Source of the DNA: an uncultured Eubacteriales bacterium
GTDB taxonomy: Bacteria; Bacillota; Clostridia; Oscillospirales; Oscillospiraceae
Direction: 5' to 3'
NCBI GenBank assembly: GCA_900554625.1
Contig: USHP01000124.1
Span: 1 to 6,213 of the forward strand
DNA length: 6,213 nt
The notes below the pieces were generated by a model that was not told the origin of the DNA, searched no databases, and was given only the letters and a program-made list of their open reading frames with translations. How positions within the stretch are numbered: the first letter of the stretch is position 1; each line of letters begins with the position of its first letter. Of this stretch, positions 1 through 5,571 are shown one piece after another. Both the position numbers and the translations under genes were made by a program.

Positions 1-355
1 GAAGGACGTTTTGGGAAAAGTCCTTATCCATGTAGGGGGCGATGTCGGCCGGGGTGCCCCATCGGGCGCTCCCGTACTCCATGCCACGACGGTATTTCTT
101 GGCGTTTTTGCCCTTGGAGTAGACCGCCAGCCGGATCAGCACCGCGCCGGCGGCGCCCACGCACAGGTCCACCAGATGGAAGCTGGGCGCCAGGCTGGCA
201 AAGGCCGCCGAAAAGCCCTGCCCGATGTGGAGCAGCTTCTCCGAGGCGTCCGCCCCAGGCGCCAGCCGTATCCCCTGGCAGAGCTTGTCAAAGAGATACA
301 CGAAGATGAGATACGGGAGGTTGAGGATGATCTGCTTTTTCAGCTTGTCGGTCAT
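1..355 (-). CDS. VirD4-like conjugal transfer coupling protein, N-terminal part
   Basis: The first 118 residues of a type IV secretion coupling protein of the VirD4/TraG type (clostridial CD1115-like group; PcfC is the pCF10 counterpart). The full protein is an inner-membrane ATPase that brings the relaxase-DNA complex to the mating channel. Visible here are two hydrophobic segments at about residues 11-22 and 58-78, followed by a basic stretch (SKGKNAKKYRR) and the conserved block GSARWGTPADIAPYMD at about 95-110. The P-loop and the rest lie beyond the left edge. The ATG at 355-353 overlaps the stop of the PcfB gene (ATGA), with GGGAGG a few bases upstream, so the two genes are translationally coupled. 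The family call rests on the N-terminal block and on the PcfB neighbour. Confidence 0.88.
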   Translation of the reverse strand, partial: MTDKLKKQIILNLPYLIFVYLFDKLCQGIRLAPGADASEKLLHIGQGFSAAFASLAPSFHLVDLCVGAAGAVLIRLAVYSKGKNAKKYRRGMEYGSARWGTPADIAPYMDKDFSQNVL

Positions 356-834
356 CGCGCCACCTCCCGGTCCTTGGTCTTGACCTTCTCCCGTTCCCGG
401 TGTTTGGTCTTTGACTGTTCCTGGGCCTGGACCAGCCTCTCCCGGATGGTGGGGCGATTCTCCCGGCCCAGGGTCATGGCGGTGAACTCCTTGAAGGCCG
501 GCTGGAGCTGGTCTTTATCCTTCGCCTTGAAGAACACATAGTAGTGCGGTGGGTCGGTTGTGGGGTCCTTTTTCAGGGCATAGTCGATGTCATACTTCTT
601 CGCCACCGCCGAAAACGCCTTGATGTTCTGCTCCGTGATCTCGATGTTGGTCAGGGAGGCCCCATGCTGTTTGAGCTGGTGCAGGGTCTGTTTTCCCTGG
701 TGTAAGCTGCGCTGGGAGGGCTTCTTCTGCATCTCCTCCAGCACCTTTTTCACAGCCTTTTGGAGCAGGTCCGCCGTCATCTTGCCGGTCTCCACCGAAA
801 GAGAGACCACGCCCTGGGTGATTTCTTCCTGCAC
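352..834 (-). CDS. PcfB-family conjugation accessory protein (DUF3801)
   Basis: About 160 residues resembling PcfB of pCF10 and its homologues in Tn1549-like elements. PcfB is a relaxosome component that helps the relaxase dock on the VirD4-type coupling protein, which fits the overlapping virD4 gene directly downstream. The N-terminus reads MQEEITQGVVSLSVETGK, followed by a charged helical region, a central block with HYYVFFKAKDKDQLQPAFKEF, and a very basic tail (KTKHREREKVKTKDREVAR). Start choice: the reading frame opens earlier with GTG at 843 and ATG at 840, but GGAGG at 847-843 overlaps or nearly touches those codons. It sits 8 bases before the GTG at 834, which also gives the usual MQEE family start. 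An ATG start at 840 would overlap the upstream stop as TGATG and cannot be excluded. Confidence 0.85.
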   Translation of the reverse strand: MQEEITQGVVSLSVETGKMTADLLQKAVKKVLEEMQKKPSQRSLHQGKQTLHQLKQHGASLTNIEITEQNIKAFSAVAKKYDIDYALKKDPTTDPPHYYVFFKAKDKDQLQPAFKEFTAMTLGRENRPTIRERLVQAQEQSKTKHREREKVKTKDREVAR

Positions 835-839
835 GCACA

Positions 840-1733
840 TCACCTCCGATCTCCGCCGCCGTACATATCGTGGCTCACCAGGGAAGTGTAGTAGCTGTCG
901 ATGGTGGCCGGGGCGTTATACAAAGCGGCCAGCAGGTATTTCTTGATATTGCGGACATAGGTGGTGTTCTCCCGCATCCGGTCCAGCACATACTCGATGT
1001 GGGAACTGTTCAGCTTCAGGAACCGGGACTTGACCACCTCCGCCGGGTAGTCGTCCCCGGCGATACGGATCATCTCCCGGTTGGAGCACACCGTGTCCAC
1101 CATGAGCTCCACCAGCTCGTCCAGACGGTCCCGGTCAAGGCGGTGGTTCTGGATGAGGCAGTCATACTCGATGTTCTCCAAAATCAATTCCCGATAGCTT
1201 TCCCGTTCCCGCATCCGGTCCCGTCCTTTCCGGTCCGAGCCCCTGGGGGTTTGGGGGATTGATAGGACAGGATTTGATCCTTCCGTACTGAGTTCATCTT
1301 TTTTTGATTTATCAGGATTGCTTTTATCTTTATTTAATTGCGGCCGGTTTTCCAGACCCGGAGTATCCATATCCGGGTTTTCCGTATCTGGATGTTCCGT
1401 ATCCGGCTCATCCTCACACGGCCCGTCCGGCTCCGGGGGATGGGGCGTTTCATAGATGACATACTCCACATCCACGATCTTGCCCTTGCTGTCCCGAAGC
1501 CGGTTGCGGACTATGTACCCGGCCCGTTCCAGTTCCTTCAGAGCGGAGCCGATGCTGTCTGTGCCCTCCTTGCAGATCTTGGCCAGGCCTCTGGTGGTGT
1601 AGTTCCAGTCCTCCGGCAAGGACAGCATCATGGAGAGCAACCCTTTGGATTTCAGCGACAACCCTGCGTTGCGTAGGTGGTGGTTGGACATCACCGTGTA
1701 GTCGCGGGTTTTCTCAATGCGAAATACCGCCAT
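840..1733 (-). CDS. Winged-helix replication-initiator-like protein (RepA_N / DUF6017 type)
   Basis: A 297-residue protein and the first gene of the leftward operon. Residues 1-95 form a DNA-binding region (KSKGLLSMMLSLPEDWNYTTRGLAKICKEG, then a winged-helix-like GSALKELERAGYI) as in the N-terminal domain of plasmid and ICE replication initiators. Residues 98-175 are a low-complexity, charged linker with PDTE/PDTENPDMD repeats and a KDKSNPDKSKKDE stretch. Residues 178-285 match the C-terminal DUF6017-type domain of these element proteins. The likely role is binding an element origin or controlling the operon; replication function is inferred from the family, not shown. The ATG at 1733-1731 is preceded by a near-perfect AAAGGAGGTGA. 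The stop at 842-840 overlaps the PcfB start region. The linker is more A+T-rich than the rest of the gene. Confidence 0.82.
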   Translation of the reverse strand: MAVFRIEKTRDYTVMSNHHLRNAGLSLKSKGLLSMMLSLPEDWNYTTRGLAKICKEGTDSIGSALKELERAGYIVRNRLRDSKGKIVDVEYVIYETPHPPEPDGPCEDEPDTEHPDTENPDMDTPGLENRPQLNKDKSNPDKSKKDELSTEGSNPVLSIPQTPRGSDRKGRDRMRERESYRELILENIEYDCLIQNHRLDRDRLDELVELMVDTVCSNREMIRIAGDDYPAEVVKSRFLKLNSSHIEYVLDRMRENTTYVRNIKKYLLAALYNAPATIDSYYTSLVSHDMYGGGDRR

Positions 1734-1783
1734 GGTATCACCTCCTTTCGGCGGTCTGGAAAAGTGTTTGTTTTCGGGGAAAA

Positions 1784-1835
1784 GGCGGCCTCTATGCCGC
1801 CCAAATAGCCCAGAGGGGAAAAACCTATGGGCGGC
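1784..1835 (-). promoter_or_regulatory. Mutually exclusive hairpins in the leader of the rep-pcfB-virD4 operon
   Basis: On the minus strand the 5' leader holds three G+C-rich segments in order: GCCGCCCA (1835-1828), TGGGCGGC (1803-1796) and GCCGCC (1789-1784). The middle one can pair with the first (8 bp, plus 3 more after a bulge) or with the last (6 bp, loop ATAGAG). The second option is followed directly by TTTT, like a short intrinsic terminator. Such competition is the architecture of transcription attenuators. There is no visible leader peptide or known riboswitch core, so the regulatory role is inferred. Confidence 0.4.
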
Positions 1836-1904
1836 GGCCTTCCGACTGATTGGGAATGAAAAAACATGGGGTTTTCGACTCCTTTGGGTATTGTTTTAAA
1901 ATGG

Positions 1905-1933
1905 TGGCAAGGACATTTTTAATGTAGGTGCCA
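1905..1933. promoter_or_regulatory. 29-bp interrupted dyad, candidate operator
   Basis: The sequence reads TGGCA-agg-ACATT-ttt-AATGT-agg-TGCCA, symmetric around position 1919, with two nested palindromic half-site pairs. It is flanked on both sides by the direct repeat AAAATGG (1898-1904 and 1933-1939). It lies about 170 bp upstream of the replication-initiator start, in the region where the promoter of the leftward operon should be. No convincing -10/-35 pair could be assigned, so its role as an operator is inferred from symmetry and position only. Confidence 0.4.
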
Positions 1934-1967
1934 AAATGGGAGGCCAATGTGAGTTGTATGCGAGAAC

Positions 1968-1999
1968 AAAAAAGCACCACAGATTTGAACTGTGGTGCT
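1968..1999 (-). terminator. Intrinsic terminator for leftward transcription
   Basis: A perfect 10-bp stem, AGCACCACAG (1973-1982) with CTGTGGTGCT (1990-1999), and a 7-base loop. Read on the minus strand it is followed by TTTTTTG, the standard form of a rho-independent terminator. On the plus strand no T-run follows, so it is directional. It would stop transcripts coming from the right, yet the gene immediately to the right is on the plus strand. Confidence 0.75.
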
Positions 2000-2038
2000 C
2001 ATAGTTATCAGATTTAGTATTGTAAATAGACTTGTTCG

Positions 2039-2067
2039 TTGATGTAATTAGGTTTTGGTGGTATAAT
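2039..2067 (+). promoter_or_regulatory. Sigma-70/SigA-type promoter of the ATPase gene
   Basis: TTGATG at 2039-2044 and a perfect TATAAT at 2062-2067 are separated by exactly 17 bases. Transcription would start near 2074 and give a leader of about 60 bases before the ATG at 2133. The ATPase gene therefore appears to have its own constitutive-looking promoter, independent of the transfer operon. Confidence 0.75.
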
Positions 2068-2107
2068 TAACCAGTATTACACTGATGTAGAGCGGTGATT
2101 TTTACTT

Positions 2108-2133
2108 TATAAACTTTTGGAGGAGAGTTTATA
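2108..2133 (+). promoter_or_regulatory. Hairpin presenting the ribosome binding site in its loop
   Basis: TATAAACT (2108-2115) pairs perfectly with AGTTTATA (2126-2133). The 10-base loop TTTGGAGGAG carries the Shine-Dalgarno sequence GGAGGAG (2119-2125), and the right arm runs into the A of the ATG start. The stem is A+T-rich and weak. It may be a protein-binding or temperature- or ribosome-sensitive element, or simply a chance palindrome around a strong SD. Confidence 0.4.
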
Positions 2134-3698
2134 TGTCTGATAATAAATTGCAATTAAAGCAACTGTTTTTTGGAAAAACGGATGCTTATAATGAATTGTT
2201 AGAATGTGGACCAGAGCAGTTTGAACGGTCTTTTCTAAAAAATGATGCTTACAGCATTGATGATTTTCTCTCTGGATTGAAATATTATATTTACGGGGAT
2301 AAAGGCACAGGCAAAACAGCCTTTTTAAAATATCTGGAATGTGTACTATCAAATTCACCAGAAAACTTGGTAATTCCTATACGCTATAAGAGTGAATTTG
2401 ATTTGAGCGATAAGAAAGACCTTCAAAGAACAGCTGTAGGCAATGTCCAAGAAGAGGTGGCTGATGTAACAGATCTTTCAGAGCAAAAAGACTGTATCGT
2501 GTCGTGGCAAGTATATCTTATTAGTCGAATAATTAAAGGGTTAGATTTTAAAAAAGGGGAATATCGAGTTTTTGATAACAACAAAGAGTACGAAACACTC
2601 TGTAAGTTGATTCAGTGTGTGTACTCTAACGAATCGCATCGAATTGTACCTAAAATTAACAAGGGGTGTGTCAATGTTAATTTATCATCCCTAAGCGGGA
2701 TAAGTGCAGCTCTTGAATTAGAAATCGGGCTGGAGAAAGACCAAAAGCGCGTAAATTATCAGAAATTAGCTAAAAAAATAATCGACTTATTCGGCACACT
2801 AAATCTCACTTCTTCTACAAATACTGTATGGATTCTTTTCGATGAACTAGAACTATCTGTGCAGTCTAAAAAGTCCTATAAAAGAGACATCCAATTAGTT
2901 CGAGATTTGATACTCGCAATTGAGCGCCTTAACGACTTGTGTAGAATTAAGGCCTATCCTGTTCATATTGTTGCTTCCATTCGTAGTGAAGTCATCAATA
3001 GTGTTTATACATCAGGTTTCGAAATTAACAAGCCTATTGAGGATTTTGGAAAAGAAATTCGCTGGTATATTCGTGGAGGAAACTATGAAAATAGTCCTCT
3101 TGTTTCGATGATACTGCAAAAATTGAAAGTATGTGAAGAAAACTTTGGAATCCAAGATGATCAGGATTTATGGAAGAAGTATTTTCCAGATACTATAAAC
3201 AATATGAGTAGCAAAGAATATATTTTACGTTATACTTGGCAGCGTCCTCGTGATGTTATAAGAATACTTAATATAGCAAAAGAGACTGCAGGTGATGCCA
3301 CATATTTTACGCAAGAGATTTTCGATGCGTCCATGAGAACATATTCTCAAAAGAGCTGGAATGAAATTGCAGAAGAATTAAGCTTGATTTATGATGCTGA
3401 TGATTTAAAAGCCATAAAAAAGCTATTAACCAATATTGGTGTGCCGTTTACTCTGAATGATTTGTCTGAACGATTAAAGCAACTGGGTGCAATTTATGAC
3501 TATGTTGATAGATTTAATGGTCGCCATAAGTTAATCAATGTTCTGGAACAACTTTTCAATTCAGGAGTAATCGGTAATAGTGGACAGAGAATGAGGTTTA
3601 AATTTTTAAAAGATGATGATCTCGATCCTCTTGGTAATATGATTATTCATGTTCCTCTTCGCAATTACTTTGCTGTCCAATCTGCAAATCGAGATTGA
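2133..3698 (+). CDS. P-loop ATPase, Sll1717-like family, probable element cargo
   Basis: A 521-residue AAA/STAND-like NTPase. Walker A is GDKGTGKT at residues 55-62. Walker B is VWILFDELEL at 232-241, with D237-E238 as the metal-binding and catalytic acidic pair. A sensor-like strand HIVASIRSEV lies at 278-287, and YTWQRPRDVIRILN at 367-380 holds arginines in the place expected for a sensor-2/lid region. The C-terminal part (about 425-510) looks like a winged-helix domain. There are no membrane segments, no signal peptide and no fused nuclease or protease domain. It has its own promoter and a strong SD, and it is distinctly A+T-rich against G+C-rich neighbours, suggesting separate acquisition. 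Substrate and function are unknown. The family resemblance is from recognition of the motif pattern, and a defence role is inferred from its position as lone cargo on a conjugative element. Confidence 0.78.
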   Translation: MSDNKLQLKQLFFGKTDAYNELLECGPEQFERSFLKNDAYSIDDFLSGLKYYIYGDKGTGKTAFLKYLECVLSNSPENLVIPIRYKSEFDLSDKKDLQRTAVGNVQEEVADVTDLSEQKDCIVSWQVYLISRIIKGLDFKKGEYRVFDNNKEYETLCKLIQCVYSNESHRIVPKINKGCVNVNLSSLSGISAALELEIGLEKDQKRVNYQKLAKKIIDLFGTLNLTSSTNTVWILFDELELSVQSKKSYKRDIQLVRDLILAIERLNDLCRIKAYPVHIVASIRSEVINSVYTSGFEINKPIEDFGKEIRWYIRGGNYENSPLVSMILQKLKVCEENFGIQDDQDLWKKYFPDTINNMSSKEYILRYTWQRPRDVIRILNIAKETAGDATYFTQEIFDASMRTYSQKSWNEIAEELSLIYDADDLKAIKKLLTNIGVPFTLNDLSERLKQLGAIYDYVDRFNGRHKLINVLEQLFNSGVIGNSGQRMRFKFLKDDDLDPLGNMIIHVPLRNYFAVQSANRD

Positions 3699-3748
3699 GG
3701 CATTGACCTTAATCCATAAACAGTTTTTGAGTTTGAATTTCTCAATAG

Positions 3749-3794
3749 TAATCAGGATGGGCACAAATTATTTGTTTGTGACCCATCCTGATTA
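3749..3794. terminator. Long hairpin between convergent genes, possible bidirectional terminator
   Basis: A 19-bp stem with a single bulged A (3781): left arm 3749-3767 (TAATCAGGATGGGCACAAA), right arm 3775-3794, 7-base loop. It lies 50 bp after the ATPase stop and 7 bp after the stop of the convergent HTH gene, where a shared terminator is expected. No clear T-run follows on either strand, so termination efficiency is uncertain. A transcript-stabilising 3' hairpin is an alternative. Confidence 0.55.
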
Positions 3795-3801
3795 TAGGTG
3801 T

Positions 3802-3999
3802 TTACAGACCGTTATTAGTCAGCCAGTCCTCAAACGATTTTCTGGAAATGCGAATCGCATAACCGATGCGAATTGTTTTGAACTCTCCGGAGTTTACCAG
3901 TCGGTATGCAGTGGATTTTGCAATGCCAAGGATTGCAGCAATATCATCCACGGTGTAGGTTCTGTTACTCGGCAGCTTCTTTTCCTGCAATGTACTCAT
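3802..3999 (-). CDS. Excisionase-like small HTH DNA-binding protein
   Basis: A 65-residue protein of the excisionase/HTH_17 type. The helix-turn-helix YTVDDIAAILGIAKSTAYRLV spans residues 15-35, followed by the wing and anchoring helix FKTIRIGYAIRISRKSFEDWL (40-60). Such proteins bend DNA at att sites to direct a tyrosine integrase toward excision, or act as small regulators. Start choice: an ATG five codons earlier (4014) is in frame, but GGGAGG lies between the two ATGs, 7 bases before the ATG at 3999, so the downstream one is the true start. It sits about 240 bp from the tRNA att site, fitting an Xis role, but no integrase follows it in the same orientation on the element side. Alternative: a transcriptional regulator. 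Confidence 0.82.
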   Translation of the reverse strand: MSTLQEKKLPSNRTYTVDDIAAILGIAKSTAYRLVNSGEFKTIRIGYAIRISRKSFEDWLTNNGL

Positions 4000-4020
4000 A
4001 ATTTTGCCTCCCATTTTTCG

Positions 4021-4041
4021 TAGGCATTTTGACTATGCCTA
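4021..4041 (-). promoter_or_regulatory. Inverted repeat upstream of the HTH gene, candidate autoregulatory site
   Basis: TAGGCAT (4021-4027) and ATGCCTA (4035-4041) form a perfect 7-bp inverted repeat around TTTGACT. The site ends about 22 bp before the HTH start codon, just upstream of its SD. It could be an operator for the HTH protein or a leader hairpin. In the rest of the gap, 4042-4239, no convincing gene or promoter is seen. Confidence 0.35.
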
Positions 4042-4239
4042 TCTGATTTTCCTTGTGGCGAAGGGGCTTTCTGCCATCATCCGTGCTAAGAATTTGCTAA
4101 TTTGACATTCTGAACAGGCCGTAACGAGGCGGCATTTTACGGATTTTTGTGCAGATTGACCAGTAACCATACAATGTCATAGCGAATCAAAAATAATGGG
4201 AAGTTATGATGGGTATATCGTACCAAAAGAAACGCCAAA

Positions 4240-4284
4240 CTCCTAAGCGGGATGTAGTGCGTTCGAGTCGCGCCAGGGGTGCCA
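4240..4284 (+). other. 3' portion of tRNA-Arg(CCT): attachment (att) site
   Basis: The sequence fits the 3' part of a tRNA position by position: anticodon loop CTCCTAA (4240-4246, anticodon CCT at 4242-4244), anticodon-stem 3' arm GCGGG (4247-4251), variable loop ATGTA, T-stem GTGCG/CGCGC around the T-loop TTCGAGT (4262-4268), acceptor arm CAGGGGT (4274-4280), discriminator G and encoded CCA. The 5' stem partner should be CCCGC, but 4235-4239 reads CCAAA, and no D-arm or 5' acceptor lies upstream. The break therefore falls at the anticodon loop, a known crossover position for tyrosine integrases. It is not a functional tRNA by itself; it is attR, or attP if the element is circular or tandem. 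Confidence 0.8.
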
Positions 4285-4287
4285 AAT

Positions 4288-4319
4288 ATGCCGTAATTCG
4301 CAAGAATTGCGGCATTTTT
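4288..4319 (+). terminator. Intrinsic terminator following the tRNA-Arg 3' end
   Basis: ATGCCGTAATTC (4288-4299) pairs with GAATTGCGGCAT (4304-4315) over 12 positions, with one G-U, around a GCAA tetraloop, and is followed by TTTTT (4315-4319). It starts three bases after the CCA end, the normal place for a tRNA terminator. This supports the tRNA reading and its plus-strand orientation. The remaining gap to 4460 shows nothing else convincing. Confidence 0.85.
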
Positions 4320-4460
4320 GCTGCATAATCGCATCCACAATATGTATATCACTTGCGGATAGAACTTTTCCCCGGCTGGAAATGTGCTCAAAAGGATTAG
4401 AACGCATTTTTCGGACTCGAACAATCCGTGAAGATTTTTGCTAATAAGATTTTACCCGTA

Positions 4461-5528
4461 TTATCCTGTGGTACCCTGTACCGCTCCGTTCAATAGCTGT
4501 GCCAGAGTGCTGGCCAGTCCGGGCTGCTCCTGCAGTTGACGTATGAGCGCCCCCTGATCAGCGGTCGCAGGCGGCAGACTTTTCTGCGCCGACTGCGCCT
4601 CTATCTGGCGCATATCGGGGTTTGAGTAAAAAGCAGCCTCGAATTTTTGCGCGTTAATTTTCCGGTCTTCGTCGAGAATGTGAGCGTAGACTTTCGTGAC
4701 CATCTCCGGTCCGGCGTGCCCTGTGCCGCCCTGGGTTGCCTTGATGTCTCCGTGGTTTATCTTCAGCTTGTAGGTGGTACTCGAGTGACGCAGCGAATGA
4801 AAGACAACATCCGGCAGATCGGCCTTTTCTTTGAGTCTGGCAAAAGCGTTGCCTATTATCCTGTCTTCACAGGGACGTCCGTTTTCCTGGGCAAGAACAA
4901 GGTTGTAATCCACATAGTCCTCTCCCATGAATTCTTTCCACGCTTCCTGGCGCTGCCGCCACTCGCGGAGAATCAGTGCGAGCGTTTTGGGTATCCAGAC
5001 AGTTCTTATACTCGTGTCCGTTTTGGGCTTTTTAAGTACGAGCCTGGTTTTTGACTTTTTGGCCATGACCCTGGGGAAAACCATTATGATGTCTGCATTG
5101 CCAAGAGCGTTTATGGCCTCCTGGTCTACGCGCTCAAGCTCCCTTTCTATCCTTATCGACGCGTCATCGTTTGCAATGGCACGGTCAGATATGTCGACGC
5201 AGTCCCACTGCAGACCGGTTATCTCACCCAGCCGCATCGAGCAGGCAAATGCCAGGTTGAGGGCGATGAACAGCCGTCCGTCTTCGCACTCGTCCAGCGC
5301 CTTCCTGATGGTTTTTACATCCCAGATGGCGCGTTCCTTCTTCTCGCGCTTCGGTAAAACGGCGTTGTCAAAGGGGTTTGAGCCAATCAATCCCCAGCGC
5401 ACGGCCTGCCTGAACGCAGTTCGCATCAGCTTAACTTTTTTCTCTATGGTACAGGCTGTGACAAACTCCTGTTTGGACTTGCGGAAAGATTCTACCGGCT
5501 TTGTCCCCTGGAGCTCGTGAATGAACAA
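4461..5528 (-). CDS. Tyrosine site-specific integrase, N-terminally truncated (probable pseudogene)
   Basis: The catalytic part of a phage/ICE-type tyrosine recombinase, which cuts and rejoins att DNA through a 3'-phosphotyrosine. Numbering from the TTG at 5528, the catalytic set is complete: R99 in CSMRLGEITGLQW, a beta-hairpin lysine region near 158-170, H244-x-x-R247 in FHSLRHSS, H271 in TGHAGPEMV and Y281 in VYAHI. Residues 1-65 cover only the end of the core-binding domain (TIEKKVKLMRTAFRQAVRWGLI). The arm-binding N-terminal domain and the first part of the core-binding domain, roughly 100 or more residues in full-length relatives, are missing. The frame stays open upstream to 5636 with integrase-like DITPRTVDLFIHELQ but contains no start other than TTG 5528, which lacks an SD. 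It is transcribed toward the tRNA att site, a usual arrangement for int. Confidence 0.8.
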   Translation of the reverse strand: MFIHELQGTKPVESFRKSKQEFVTACTIEKKVKLMRTAFRQAVRWGLIGSNPFDNAVLPKREKKERAIWDVKTIRKALDECEDGRLFIALNLAFACSMRLGEITGLQWDCVDISDRAIANDDASIRIERELERVDQEAINALGNADIIMVFPRVMAKKSKTRLVLKKPKTDTSIRTVWIPKTLALILREWRQRQEAWKEFMGEDYVDYNLVLAQENGRPCEDRIIGNAFARLKEKADLPDVVFHSLRHSSTTYKLKINHGDIKATQGGTGHAGPEMVTKVYAHILDEDRKINAQKFEAAFYSNPDMRQIEAQSAQKSLPPATADQGALIRQLQEQPGLASTLAQLLNGAVQGTTG

Positions 5529-5571
5529 ATCTACCGTCCTTGGGGTTATGTCCTGAACGCATTGCCTCCAA

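Larger units (their letters stand above)
1..4284. mobile_element. End of a Tn1549-like integrative conjugative element (partial)
   Basis: Seen: a VirD4-like, PcfB-like and replication-initiator-like gene cluster, an A+T-rich single-gene insert, an excisionase-like HTH gene, then a partial tRNA-Arg at 4240-4284 that marks a recombination site. Known: this gene set is typical of clostridial conjugative elements of the Tn1549/CTn type, and tyrosine-recombinase elements often use tRNA genes as target. Inferred: the element lies left of the att site and continues past position 1. No integrase that clearly belongs to this element is in the window, and the other end is not visible, so the extent is approximate. 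Confidence 0.65.

Noticed and set aside
11..541. 176-residue plus-strand ORF
   Set aside because: It is antisense to the virD4-like and PcfB genes. The proline, arginine and glycine-rich composition is typical of a shadow frame in G+C-rich DNA.
2107..2358. 83-residue minus-strand ORF
   Set aside because: It is a shadow inside the ATPase gene and its leader, with no SD and no recognisable features.
4119..4149. CCGTAA/TTACGG hairpin followed by ATTTTTG, terminator-like on the plus strand
   Set aside because: The stem is only 6 bp with a 12-base loop, and no plus-strand gene lies upstream that would need it. Support is too weak for a call.
4137..4424. 95-residue minus-strand ORF crossing the att site
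   Set aside because: It is antisense to the tRNA fragment and its terminator. Its GTPGATRTH stretch is the familiar artefact of translating the complement of a tRNA T-arm. There is no SD and no family.
4411..4437. GTTCGAGTCC on the minus strand, like a second tRNA T-loop
   Set aside because: Only the loop resembles a tRNA. The flanking bases do not form a 5-bp T-stem, and no acceptor arm or CCA follows, so it is a short chance match.
4927..5520. 197-residue plus-strand ORF
   Set aside because: It is antisense to the integrase, whose catalytic motifs are clearly in the minus-strand frame. The serine-rich composition fits a shadow.
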